This document shows positions 11,173-22,900 of a stretch of DNA of 64,000 bases, one piece after another. The position numbers and the translations under genes were made by a program. Source of the stretch: Gelatoporia subvermispora B. Lineage: Eukaryota > Basidiomycota > Agaricomycetes > Polyporales > Gelatoporiaceae. The stretch is taken from assembly GCA_000320605.2 (NCBI GenBank), contig KB445798.1, positions 1,036,428 to 1,100,427 of the forward strand, in the 5' to 3' direction. Every line of letters starts with the position of its first letter. The first letter of the stretch is position 1. The notes below the pieces were generated by a model. It was not told the origin of the DNA and ran no database searches. It saw nothing but the letters and a program-made list of their open reading frames with translations.

Positions 11173-12589
11173 TCAAACAATATGAAGACATTCAGCAACG
11201 ACTGCGGCAGCTACGAGATCGTCCATATGATTGCCAGGCAGTCGCATGGGCTGTTCAGGGGAGATGGGAGACGCAAACACTGTGTCGGCGGCACTAGGGA
11301 CACTTGCGTCAATAGTAAATGCTTGAGCTCGGGAGGTAGATAAAGATGTGTTGGACCCAGTGAAAGCTGGTACCACCACCACGGTTACTTCATCATGTGT
11401 CTCAGACTTGCCTTGCCTGGTCGCGGTCAACGCTACCAAGTGCTGTCAGCATACACCCAGAAGAAATGGTAGCAGACACACCGGGCGATAACCCAGACGC
11501 TTCTGAGCAGTTGCACATCGCACATGATACCTCTACGACCTTACCGGGCGGGATGTACAGAATGTACTGTCCATACGGGGAGAGCACGATGATCCTTGCA
11601 TTATTTGCGTTCGAAGGTTGGACTGTAGCATCGGACACAGCTGTTGGATTAATGAACAAGGGGAGTGTAGATTATCAGCAGCGGAACTCACTAGGTGTCA
11701 CAGAGGTCGGCTCTAATAGAGCCACGATTTTCTCAGAGGGTGACTTTGGCTGGTTGCGGAGGACGCATGTAATTTGTGCTTCCTTCCCTGGCGGGATCTC
11801 GAGGTGATAATCTCCGTCCGGGGTCAGGACAACAGCACCAGTGCCGTTATTCTGGAATGAAGGGCTGAGATGCACAGGTTCATTCTGCGTGATTGTTCCG
11901 GGTACTTCAATGGATGCTGTTTAGAGGAGCTCCACTTTCAGTCTGAGGCAATCATTTATAATAAAAAAGCATCTCACAGGGTGTCACTGCGGTGTCTCCG
12001 GTCTTCCCACTGGTATCAATATTCTTCTTTGTCATGTTCTGCAGTTGAGCATATTGCGATGATGCCTGCGATTTACGGAGATCATCCTCAATGCTATCGA
12101 ACAAAAGAACGAGCTAAAAAGCGCCTACCCGAGCTTCATCGGCGATGTCCTTCACCTGACGGGATAGTCCGTAGGCCTTCTGGATTGCAGGAATATAGAA
12201 ACGCATCTTGGAATGCCAAGGCTTGGCTTCCTTAATTCGTTTCTCGAGCTGTCTGAGCTCAGAGAAGACTCTGACGGCGAATAAGCGAAACCACTCATGA
12301 GACAGATAGATCATCAAAAGCGCTCTCACTTCGTGGCATCCTCCGCAAATTTTGCCCGCTCGTCAACAGGAATATGGTCGTAACTGTATACTATCAAGAA
12401 GCTGGACTTGCTAAGCATTGCGTACGAATGCTTAATGATGGCTTCTGGGCGATGCGCGAGCGCGAATTTGACACCGTCCTTGCCGATGTGGTAGGCAAGC
12501 TCTTCGCCAAACATAGTGATAGGAAGTGGAACAGATATACCGGCTTCTGTAGAGTACAGGCGGGGGAGGGGTGTAGGTGGCGCACACAT
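11173..12589 (-). CDS. Unrecognised protein with two 'IPPGK' repeat units, possibly broken
   Basis: The family is not recognised. Protein-like segments follow one another on the minus strand. First comes GEELAYHIGKDGVKFALAHR through DERAKFAEDATK (to 12326). Then comes a helical, charged piece WFRLFAVRVFSELRQLEKR and MRFYIPAIQKAYGLSRQ (about 12293-12120), then DDLRKSQASSQYAQLQNMTK (about 12085). Two similar beta-rich units follow: VVLTPDGDYHLEIPPGKEAQ (about 11840-11770) and IIVLSPYGQYILYIPPGKVV (about 11605-11545). The last open frame ends at 11173. The first junction near 12330-12293 does not splice in frame with the best reading of the helical piece, so the gene may carry an indel. The start and exon borders are not settled. 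Confidence 0.4.
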
Positions 12590-13293
12590 AAGCTTGCCTG
12601 TATATATGAATGATATCTCATTGATTGATAGATTACCCCAAGACGGACACCAGGAACCACAGCTCTGGACACATCCTAGTCAATAAAAGAACAATAGACT
12701 GGCACAATTTACTGAGCCTCATCATATACAACATGTCGCAAAACTTCAGAACGTGTCATGGGTTGGCAAGAGAAACTAAAGCATCCGACTTCCACGCCGA
12801 AGAAGCGAGGCAGTTCTAGTGATTGTTGTCATTGCCTTCCTAACGAGCCTTGCTTCGCATTGCTCGGAACGCTATAGGAATGTCTTGAGTAGGCTAGATA
12901 GAGGGGGATCCTATAATTTTAGCCTCCCTGTTGTTCTCGGACGGCAGTGCCTCAACCGTGCGTATCGCCAGACATGATGGACGTCGAATATCTGGTGTAA
13001 ACCAATACTTACGGATAGCGTCAATTGAGGTGTAGTCAACCGCGCTGCGGTAGAAGTATCCAGACTCCGCCACAATTGAGCTCATAGATGAACCAATCAC
13101 TATGCATAGATGCTACACATGTCCGTTTGAGATATCGTTCTTGTATCATTTATCATTCTCGATAAGAGTGCCCAAGCGCTCAAACACCGCGAACAAATAT
13201 ACGCAAATTCTTCGGCGGCTGTCCGTTCGACAAAGCGCCGGAGCTTGCAAGCTTGACGTCCACGCCTATGTCGGCATCCTTGAACTTGCCCCC

Positions 13294-14638
13294 ATGTCGG
13301 AACAGGACGCCATACTCGATCGCGTTGCTGAGCTTGCACCTCCACCAGAGGTTCTGCTATCTCGAGAGGTATGGTGGAGAGACCACCAGTCGTGGCTGAA
13401 GGAACACGGATATCTTCTCCGCCCGCGCTATGCACCCGACTGGGTACCTTCCTGGAAAGGGACAGACAAGTACCCCATGGACTGTGAGGATAATGTGGCA
13501 TCTCTCGTTAGTAGCTTTATCCCAAGGGATGTTGCGCTGCGCTTATGTACTGTTCGTCAAGGGCGGCAGGGTGTTAGATGCTACCAGAGTCTCCGATGGA
13601 ACTATGGTTCTGTTGAAGAAGACCTCGGTATCTGACCACCCTCATGAAATAGAGATTGGAAAGTACTTCTCGAGTGAACCGCTTGCGTCGGATCCTCGAA
13701 ACCACTGCGTCCGGCTGGACGAAGTTCTAGATGTACCCGACGACCCTGATCTGAAGGTCTTGGTGATGCCACTGTTGAGACCGCTGGACGATCCTCGGTT
13801 CCAAACAGTAGGAGAGGCTGTGGAGTTCCTCAGACAAATATTCGAGGTACGTGACGTTCAGCATGTGTCTTTCCTGCACCTCCAATGGGTCTGTATCGCT
13901 CTGGGTTGCAGGGACTGCAATTTATGCACGAGCATGCTGTGGTTCACAGGTAATTCAACCCAATCAATGAAGCAGCTGGTTGAGAATTATGCTCATTCTT
14001 GCGCAGAGATTGTATGGGTCTGAATATTATGATGGACCCAAGACCCCTTTTCCCGAAGATGTTTCATCCGCGAGACCGACATATGAACCGCGAATGGACT
14101 GGAAGGGCGAAGTACTATTCACGCACTAAACGCCCCACTAAGTACTTGTTCATCGACTTCGGTATTTCGAAGAGGTACTCGACACAGGATCTGCCAATCC
14201 TAGAGCCGCCTCACTGGGGTGGAGATAGGACAGTCCCCGAATACCAGAATTCGCAAGAGCCGCGCGATCCATTCCCCGTCGATGTCTACTATATCGGGAA
14301 CATGATCCGTGAATATTTCTTCCAGGTAATGATGTCGTATCTCAGCTTCGCGCTGGCTAAAGCTTTCGTTGTCGTAGCGTTTTCGGAATCTTGAGTTCAT
14401 GAAACCTCTCGTGGATGACATGGTCCAAGATGAGCCGTCCAAACGACCCACAATTCGAGAGGTGTCTGTTCGCTTTGACTCCGTGCGGCAAAAGCTAAGC
14501 AACTGGAAGTTGAGGTCAAGACTGAAGGAATTGGATGAAGATATGTTCACCGCATTTTTCCGGAGCACTGGACATTGCATTCGCATGGCATACTATGTCA
14601 CCACTCGGCATCCTGCCATTCCGACGCCTAAGCCGTAG
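13294..14638 (+). CDS. Basidiomycete protein-kinase-like protein
   Basis: Kinase fold of a type greatly expanded in Agaricomycetes; substrate unknown. Five exons join in phase: 13294-13506, 13562-13846, 13912-13949, 14007-14325 and 14378-14638, giving 371 residues. The catalytic landmarks are present: a beta3-like lysine in GTMVLLKK (residues 84-91), HRDCMGLNIMMD with H178-R179-D180 and N185, and FIDFGIS with D229-F230-G231. After these come PEYQNSQEPRDPFPVDVYYI, with the helix-F Asp, and KPLVDDMVQDEPSKRPTIRE near the C-lobe end. A glycine-rich loop is not obvious. The N-terminal 70 residues (EVWWRDHQSWLKEHGYLLRP) are outside the canonical kinase core. The HRD arginine codon is split by intron 3. 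It could be an active kinase or a pseudokinase with a kept catalytic loop. Confidence 0.85.
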
Positions 14639-17600
14639 TCAACGTTGCTCCCGTCACCCTGTGCTTTAAAATACAGGCATGATTTGTTGTATAGTCTCTC
14701 GCTTGAATTTAGCTATATCCTGTCACCGTATACATGATCCATGCAGTTGAACGCACACACACACACCCTCCTTCCGCCCAAATATGTTGATGGATTCGCC
14801 TAGAGTATAGTGATAAGGATCTATTTTGTCTAGTGTTGACGCTGCAAGAGTGGCAACAATTCTCATGTCGCGCAGAGGCAATTGATTCTGATCTCATACC
14901 AATGCGAACAAGTATGTAGACGATAGGGCGTCCATGCGGTCGATTAGCTTCCTGAATGGACCCGCAAAAGTGAGAGAGATGATGCATCCATCGTCTCATG
15001 TAAAGATCGCGGAAGTGAATCAGCTGATGCTGGACATCTTTTCGAACATATAGCCCAACTTCGCACGCCGCATGGGTATGTACTGTTACTCATGTCACAA
15101 TCTCTACTGACAGCAACCCCGCGGTGTAAGCTGCGGACCCACCGCTCTCGGGATGAATAGGTGAGATATCATAACGATACTATCGTCGAGTATTAGGATG
15201 TGACAACCATGAAATTACACCCGCACGAAACGGCCTGTGAAGTACTACTTCCGAAACAGCGGCAGCGCGGTGCCAGTTGAGTAGTATGCAGGCCGTTGGC
15301 GCGCTGCTGACTTCACATGGTCTGTCCATCATAGTGTGCCCCCTGGACAATGAACGAGGAGTCTAAAACACCCGCATGGACCCACAACACGTCCCGTCCA
15401 CGAAATTTCACATTGATTGAGACCGAGCCGGGTGATATATTATTCTCCCCTCCCACATGCACAAATGCTACGAGAGAGGGGTTATCTCTATTTCTGGCCT
15501 ATCATGAAATGGTCACGGCATTTCTCAAGGTCCTTTTCGTGCTGCATTCCAGACGCGGCCACAAGATCATCGCAAGGTAGCTCTAATATCCTATTGCAGC
15601 GTATTCTACAGACCTCGGCTTTGTGGAGGAGGACTCTGGTCATTAAACTACATCTTGCCGCAATATACTAGTACATCTATTTACGCCCTAACTTCATCGT
15701 TGTGATTCACCGACAATATTGGCATCGAGTTACTGGTAATATTTATAGCATTCTAGTGTGTTGAGGCTGTTATCTAGTCCAATACAAGTATCATGTTCTT
15801 CGAAGACACTTCGGCAGGTCATCAGGAAAATCTCAACTGTGCGTTGACGGCTTTTACGTCTTTTTGTATTGAGAAACACTCGAAGCGAGGAAAGTGGGAA
15901 AATCTCCCAGTTCAATAAGATTGGGATTTTCCTGCCTTTCCTGCTTTGCCGCCCAAAGCAGAGTAGGTGGCGCAAAAATAGCTCGAAAAATTTTCTCGAT
16001 TACCACTTGCCCCTCGTCATGTGAATACGGCAGTGCCACTGACCAATGTCTCGTCCCAATTTCGGAGTCGTTGTCAATGGTCAGGCTGCAATGTAGTACA
16101 CGCTGTGTCATCAAGCTCCTTCGTGATATATTCTGCTAAGACGACGACGGACACCGAACTTGCGCTATTGCGCCCCATTTGGCATGAATGCAACCTGACA
16201 GACGTGTACTTAGTATGTTGCCCGCGACGCGACGCTACAGTCCGCGCATGGTAATCTCCTTGTTGTTGTGACGTCCGCGGACAGGTACCCTAGGTCTCCG
16301 CATCTCCGCGTCGGCCGTGCGGGGCAAAGCGGACGAGTTGTACATCAGCCGTCGTTAGACACGTGCCGTACGACGTCGTTGCCCCCGCTTTGTGCCTTGG
16401 TCGCGTAGCGTAGAACACAACACGTGGTCTACATCTCCTTGTTTCGTATCAAGTTGATCCTGGGCGGAATGCATTCAAATCGCTTGTCCGTGCCAGCTCG
16501 GGCAGCGCGTGCCTTCTCAGCCTTCAACAACGTTCCCATTTCATGGAGAAGACGGATATATGTAGCGTTGTGTAACGCTAGCATTATCGTGATCCCAAGG
16601 GTGACAGGAAGCTCACGCTCGCTCGCAATGGTATGCCTTTGTATCTCTTCTTTGCAAGTATTTCTGCCGACTTTTGCATCAAAACGCATATCTAGTGACA
16701 ATGTCCATCAGTATGGGACTATGCCAACAGGGTGTACAGGACAATACAATGTAGTAGCATGTCGAGTCCCTGTACATGCCGTCGTGCATCATATGCGGTG
16801 AGAAACCAAGAACGCAATGGAACTGCACATCAGCCATAACATCGCCAGAGGTCTTGGGGAAAAAGGAAAAGGAGCATCCAATGGTGATATGCTCAGGAAC
16901 CCCATCGAGAATGTACTTCGTTCCCAACTAAGGAGCTCGCAGCAGACCAGCCCCCTATCTTTGCCGTAACTGGGGCGCTCCGACGGAGAGGGAGACATTG
17001 CTGGTGCGCATCTATGGAAGCAATGATGAAGGTGATATCAGACGCACGCAGTCCGGGTAATCCATGGACAGGGGATGTGCTGAACCATAGCAAGGACATC
17101 AGTCTCCACAGTAAGCCCGAGATGTTCATCGCGGGGCGGTCGGGCTTTGATCGTGAACGTTCATCATGAACATCAATCCGAGTACCGATCCCTGAACGAT
17201 TGTGCCTTCGCCACTCGCGCTGCTTGCGTGCAGACTCTCGGCTCGAAGAAAGACTGCAGCATGGGGGATACATGTGAGCTATCACGCGCAGGACATGCGC
17301 CGGTGGCGTCCGCCCGGCCTCAGGATCGAAGAACGAATTCGAACATTGTTGGGCACGGCGTACGGTAGGAACGTGGTATACGCGTTCCGCTGCTTCTCAG
17401 GGCCGCACACCGGCGGCGAGACGATCGGGCCCTCAAGGTCGCCTGGTCAGCTGCAGTGACGCATGGGTGCTGGGTGGCAGCGTTGAGGACAAAGACATGA
17501 ATGTACCATCCACTGTCCGTACGGGCTCTAGAACGGACACACGTTGGAATGACGGCAATGGCTGACCACTGCCCTAGCACGCGCAGTTGACGGAGCAGTC

Positions 17601-17793
17601 AGCTGAACAGGGGGGGTATGCACGTGATAAATACATTTTGTGGAGTGATTGAGAGACATGAGCAAATCCAGAAGCATAGGTCGAGACTGACCGCTAACAT
17701 ACAGGTGCAAGGACGCACGAAGAACAATAAAGGTAGGCAAAGCGAATCCGAAGTCCGATAACGTGCAGAGAAGCAAGCAATGCGTGGGCTTCG
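14639..17793. other. Gene-poor stretch with repeat pieces and gene remnants
   Basis: A short (CA)n tract lies at about 14754-14766. Pieces of the 9.5/10.7 kb repeat family lie at about 14890-14970 and 15280-15415. On the minus strand between about 16930 and 16429 the frames GTKYILDGVPEHITIGCSFS and ASERELPVTLGITIMLALHN look protein-like, but I could not build a gene around them. Nothing else was recognised. Confidence 0.45.
15280..15415 (+). repeat. Dispersed repeat family, partial copy
   Basis: It contains TGCAGGCCGTTGGCGCGCT, ACTTCACATGG and GCATGGACCCACAACACGT, in the same order as in the copies at 9502 and 10735, with insertions. More decayed than those two. Confidence 0.45.
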
Positions 17794-18703
17794 TTACTTG
17801 GAGCTGCACTGATTCAGGCCCGCCCCGCAGAATTGAGCGATAATGATCCACAAGAGGACCTGATCAAATCAAATGTGAGGTGAACGGCTCGACAGTGAAT
17901 GAGCGGGAACGCACCAGTGCAACGACAAAACTCAGCCCCACAACACGCGTGTTCTTCCACCACATACTCCGGCGGACGGTACGGGCCCCACGACGGAACG
18001 CAGTTGCTTGGCTCGCCATAGTATCAGTCTTGTCCACGAGTAGCTCGATGCGCTCGCCGCGGGAAAGGATCTGCTCGACATTCTGCACCATGATGTCCTT
18101 CACCTGCGCAAGCTCGGATTGGGCGCGAGCGAGCTCGTCGGCCGGTGGTGCGGTGTTATATGTGTGCATGAGCTGTGCGATCACCGGTCCGAAGCTGCCT
18201 TGAAGTGCGTACGCCGGCGGTGATGATAGGGAGGTCGACGCGGAGGGTAGGGACGTGAACTTCTGTTGAAGCTCGGCCAGGAACGTGAACGGCATACGAC
18301 TGCAGATAACTGCCGGTATTAGTTGCTGAGAAAATAGGCATTTAATGTTCTCAACGCACCGTCCGGCAGAGTCATCCGCCATGACGAGGTAGGTAAAACC
18401 ACCCTCCGAAATGTAGTGGAAGAGGTACTGCTCCCAGACATAGGTCAACTTGCTGTTGTTCGGCGGGATCTTTGAGAGGATTGTTTGTGTGGCTGAGCAC
18501 AACAAATGTCAGGTTTATTCTGTGTGACAACCACGGCTTGCGTGTAATGACAAACCCTGTGAGAAATCCCGCTCGCCCGCCTGGTGCTCGGCCAGGATGG
18601 TCGATCCTCGCGCCACCAGTGCATGTATCTGCATCAACGCAATTCCTCATGTGAGTCAAGCAAAGTCACATTTTGAAGACAATAAGCTACGTACCAAAGA
18701 CAT
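17794..18703 (-). CDS. VAMP7-type v-SNARE (longin R-SNARE)
   Basis: R-SNARE for vesicle fusion in endosome/vacuole/late secretory traffic (related to VAMP7 and fungal vacuolar v-SNAREs). Five exons join in phase: 18703-18695, 18628-18556, 18492-18360, 18299-17915 and 17859-17794, giving 221 residues, the normal VAMP7 length. The longin domain starts MSLIHALVARGSTILAEHQA and runs to FTFLAELQQKF. The SNARE motif is at about residues 125-185 (LARAQSELAQVKDIMVQNVE, then QILSRGERIELLVDKTD, which holds the zero-layer Arg). A hydrophobic tail anchor follows WWKNTR (VVGLSFVVALVLLWIIIAQF), with a short lumenal end. The first coding exon is only 9 nt. The gene is divergent from Sec61 beta, so the two probably share a promoter region at about 18704-18960. 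Confidence 0.95.
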
Positions 18704-18960
18704 CTCGTGAGTGATAGAGGACGAAGTAGCAATCGACACCGTGCAAGTTGTGATGTTTGCAACCCGTCCCCACTTGCGGGATCACCGCCAAGTTAAGCGC
18801 CTATGCGGGGCCGTCACGTTGGCGTCACAGCAGTCGAGCGTCGATCACGCGTGACTAAGGGATCACGGTCGTGTCCATCCACGTGGAGGCGTAGACATGC
18901 GGGAGAGCTGCCAGCGCACTTTCAACATTCACCACATCCTTTAGCATGGTATGCGCCCCA
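18704..18960. promoter_or_regulatory. Divergent promoter region, VAMP7 / Sec61 beta
   Basis: This is the gap between the VAMP7 start and the presumed 5' end of Sec61 beta. Both genes act in membrane traffic and are transcribed away from this region. No clear TATA box was seen. Confidence 0.35.
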
Positions 18961-19205
18961 GACATGGTTTCCTGGCTCCAGGGAGATAGGGCTGACGATG
19001 GGATTGCTAGTCTGACTCGGACACTCCCCGTGCCGCGAACGGTCGCACTCAAGGCGCAACTGCTGTTGCGAAGCCATCCGGCAGTCAGATTCGGTGAGTT
19101 TGCCTTCTGCAAGTCCCTGTATTATAGCTGAACATAGTCTTCTATCGTATGCATCGAACATGAAACATGGGACTGAATTGCATCTGCACGCTCTGCGGTC
19201 TGCAG

Positions 19206-19473
19206 GCGGAGAGCGGCTGGCACGCAAGTCTCGAGGCCCAACTCCACACGCGCGGCGGGCGCAGGCGGGTCCTCGAACACGATGCTGAAGTTGTACACGG
19301 ACGACTCTCCGGGTCTGCGAGTGTACGTATACTTATACATGTTCCCTGCGTTTGCTGACACGCACCCCATTCGCAGAGACCCTTTCATCGTTCTCGTCCT
19401 ATCTCTCTCCTTCATCGCATCTATCTTCTTCCTCCATATCTCCGCCAAAATCATTCGCGCGTTCACGAAGTAG
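19206..19473 (+). CDS. Sec61 beta subunit of the ER translocon (5' end not resolved)
   Basis: Tail-anchored beta subunit of the Sec61 protein-conducting channel in the ER membrane. Two exons are certain: 19206(?)-19322 and 19377-19473. They join through a GTACGT/GCAG intron to read RPNSTRAAGAGGSSNTMLKL, YTDDSPGLRV, then DPFIVLVLSLSFIASIFFLH and a terminal AKIIRAFTK. This is the conserved linker plus single membrane helix of the family. The variable N-terminal exon is not fixed. A candidate frame at 18964-19093 (PVPRTVALK...) ends at a good GTGAGT donor, but its phase does not match the exon starting at 19206; an acceptor at 19214 would fit instead. Identity is sure; the start is not. Confidence 0.85.
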
Positions 19474-20918
19474 CACCCAGAATGCGATGGGACATTTCTA
19501 TCTATCAGATTGAGGGTCTGGGCGGACAGGATGGGCACGCACCGACATGAGCACTCAGGCGAACGGGGTGCCCGCGCCACGAGGCAGCTTCTGTAACAGA
19601 TACCGAGGGTTTTGGCAACCTCTCGCACCATCTCTGCACTAATGAGAATCCTGGCGGAGGTGCTGTACTATCACTCGCTTGGCTGATAAGGTCTGCAATC
19701 TCAACCGTGATGCCCTCAATTCTCTTCCTGGAAGGTGGAATATCGGAAGCAGTGGTAGAGGCCGGGGGTGTTCTTTAGAGTCAGGTGAAGTACTGTTTTC
19801 GTCGGTGGAAATTGCCTGCGTGCACGAAGACAGTGTTCTGCTACTAATTCTGCAACGGTCCGACTAAGGTTTTGTGAGCCTCCATCACCCGGTCACTCTT
19901 CCGTACTTTTCCCTCTCAGGAGCTTCCTTCACGCCGGGTTCTGCTTACCTATTGAGGGCTTAAAAATCTTGCAGAAGCACTTGTCGACCCTGAGTGCATT
20001 GCTTCCGCCTCGTGTATCGCAGAGGCGATGGCAATCCCATGTATCTCTCATTGCTTGCAAACGCTCATGGAAGCAGCTTTCTTACCTCTCAATCGGTGAA
20101 ATGAGGGCGCTCCAGCAAATTTGCAAGTATGCACCCCGGTCGCTCGAGCAACTTGTCTCTCACGTCGGTCAGACTTTATGAAAATTCTCCTGAAGCTCGT
20201 GCCCCCGCGCAACGTGTGCAGGTACATGAACGCCATCTATGAGTGTTTATCTCTACTCCGGCAACATTCAGACTGTGCGAAGCAGTGCAATGCGGAAGCG
20301 CAAATGCCGTTATATTTCTTGACTCGCACACTCAATACCGAAGTTCGCAATGTCTGTTATCTGCCGCCCTCTCGAGGAAATGAGATATCGCGTACGGTGA
20401 TCGTATGGCACTGGAGGGAACTCGTCTGATACACCTGTCCCTCGAACCACCTCGAATGCTGTCTATTTCTTCAGCAATATAAATACAGCAGGGCCTGTCA
20501 GGAATCCATACTCATGGCGTCAGCAAGAAGGATTGTAAGACGTAAAATCGATACGCGGGCTACCAGAGCGTGATAATCTGGTCGATCCGATGCGTCTGAG
20601 ACCTGCTCTCCGTCCTATACATGAGAGACTGACGTCGTCTGCCTCAGTTTAGCCATACCGCACGCACGCAGAATTCGCAAGGAACGCCGCCTTTCAGAGC
20701 GGCGGAGATGTAAGTTAAGGAGTATACATATGGACAAGGGTTCCAAAGAATTAGACATGAGCGAATCGAATGATGATGAAGAACGATCGGGAATGCATAA
20801 GGTAAGATAGTGAACCCCTGCACGTCCGTGCTCCCATCTGCCGCGATGCTTCTATGCACGATGCACGGGCACCGCCCACGTCACCCTCATCTCCGCGCGG
20901 CACGTGTGGCGGCGAGCA
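19474..20918. other. Intergenic between Sec61 beta and RING gene 1
   Basis: Plus-strand frames at about 19969-20430 (for example KRSWKQLSYLSIGEMRALQQ) look weakly protein-like, but no splice model or family emerges. The two flanking genes converge here, so part of it must be 3' UTR. Confidence 0.4.
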
Positions 20919-22900
20919 CTATGCCCGCTGGGCCTCCTGGGCCCGGAAGCCCCGTGCGATGCCGGAGTGCACGACGGGCGAGCTCTTCAGCTTGATATTG
21001 TCCGACCTGGTGCTATCCGAGGACTGCATCCTTGGGTACGGCGGCCGAGCGAGATGAAACGCCTGGTGTGTTGTGTCCTTCTCCCGGACTGCGTATAATT
21101 GCGGCGCAGCCAGTGAGGACGGTGAATTCGCGGAATACTGCTGGGCGCGTGCCTTCTCCGACGCTGCTGCGGCATCACTAGCGCGTGATAACGCTGTCGG
21201 GCGCGTAGGCTGAGGCGTTGATGGCTGTGTGGGGGAGGTCGTGGCGGCGGAGTAGATAGACGCAGCCGACGAGACTGGGGAGCGCTTTCCAGACGGTGTG
21301 GGAGGAGACTCCACATTAGGTCTCTCCTTCGTCACCAGGGCTGCCTCGACCGTTGACTGGGGCGCGCCCAGGACATCGTAAAGCTGCGCCACGCGTATCA
21401 TGTTTTCGTCACGGTCATAGTCCCCTTTTTCCGAGTTCAGAGATGTCCGTCGAGTGCCAGGTATCCGCAAGCCGAGTCCGAGATCGTGAGCGTACCCGGA
21501 AGCGCTGGAGATAGAGTCCGAGCGCCGTTCGCGACCTGCAGGATGCATTGACGAGATCACAGGCGACGACGAACAACTGCCCATGATAATATCCTGGGTA
21601 CGCGGTATGGACCGAGAAATGCTGTCGTCAGGACGCATGAGTACTGAAGAACTGCTGGACATGCGGTGAATGGACGGTTTGCAATCAATCGGCTTGATCG
21701 TCTTCAGCAAGTATGGACTCGCACGAGGACCATCGTCCAGCTCGTCGGAGTCGTCTGTAAGGGCTTTGAAGGTGGTAGTGGGGAGGGATGGGAGTGAAAC
21801 CGACGGAGGGACAGGGGAAAGATGGAACAAATCGTCTTTTCCGGTAACTTGGACCTTCAGGACGCCACGGGTCTCATGCAAGTCATCCTTGACGATGGCG
21901 AGAGGCTCTGCATTGGAAGAATGTTTATCAACGAGGTAGAAATATCGGGTCTCGGAAGGCCTGGACGACAAAATCGCCGCTTCGCGAGTTTGCTTTAGTT
22001 CTTTATTCTGCTCCCTTAACCGGCGGATTTCTTCATGCAGCTGGGTGAGCTACATAACGTGATTAGTACTTAGTACTGTGCATGCGCTGACTACGCTCAC
22101 TTTCCTAGAGGAGTCGTCAATACTTGGCCTGATGGGATGGTAACTTGTGTCTACTCACTCGTTCCAGTACTTCTTTACATCATCGCATTGCTTCCGCAGA
22201 TTGTGTTCCATCTCTTTAGCGGCTTCCAACTCAACATCGCGGATCCTCGCCAACTCTGCGTATCTCGTCTCCGCGGTAGCCTGCTCCGTGGATATCTGAT
22301 CTTTCAGCGATACATTACTCTGCTCCAGTTCTTGTAACTCGCGCTGCTGCTCTCCAGATAGGTACTGCAACTCGGTATAACGATATAATAGAAGATAAGA
22401 TGAGCGCAGCTCAGAATGCTGTGAACCAACGCGTGTCAATATGGGCAAGACATCAGGTCGCCATGGCGCATACCTCGTCCGAAGGTTGTGTTTGGAGCCA
22501 GAGGCGTACGTCCTGGATCAGGGCCCGCACGTCACTAGCCAGCGCACCTTCCTTTACGACCTTGGTGATATGCCGGAGGAAGAGCTGAGCCTGTGTGCAG
22601 TCGGCGATGTTGCGGGGAGCGCCATCGACATGCAGTCTGCGTACATCGGTGGCCTCGAAAGATGAGCGGCAGAGGGGACACCGATGCCTCTCCAGCAACT
22701 GCAGACACCTGATGAGTGGTCCCGGGAAGGACATCGTTAGCAGCGATGACAGCACGGTGGCGAGCACCTAATGCAGGGGAAACAAGTCCATACCCTAGAC
22801 AAAATACATGTCCGCAGGAGATGGAGTGGGGGATATGATTTGTACTGTCGTACCGCTCAAGACAGACATCACAGAGGGACTCGGGGTGGATGACGAGCAT
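20919..22900 (-). CDS. RING finger / coiled-coil protein 1 (probable E3 ligase)
   Basis: Probable RING-type ubiquitin ligase of unknown target; one of three paralogs here. Five exons: 22900-22794, 22708-22474, 22418-22159, a 4-nt exon GAAA at 22104-22101, and 22049-20919, giving 578 residues. The C3HC4 RING is at the N-terminus: C10, C13, C29, H31, C34, C37, C46, C49 (LCDVC...SCGHVFC..C, RHRCPLC). It is followed by a helical region with the motif EATDVRRLHVD, then a long coiled coil (about 120-230; ELQELEQSNVSLKDQ). The tail of about 350 residues is Ser/Pro-rich and probably disordered. Intron phases are 2, 0, 2, 0, as in RING gene 2. Introns beside the 4-nt exon are 54 and 51 nt. Confidence 0.85.

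Noticed and set aside
22101..22128. 28-nt exon in RING gene 1 in place of the 4-nt exon
   Set aside because: It keeps phase but leaves a 30-nt intron, far below the sizes seen here, and the 4-nt exon is matched in both paralogs.
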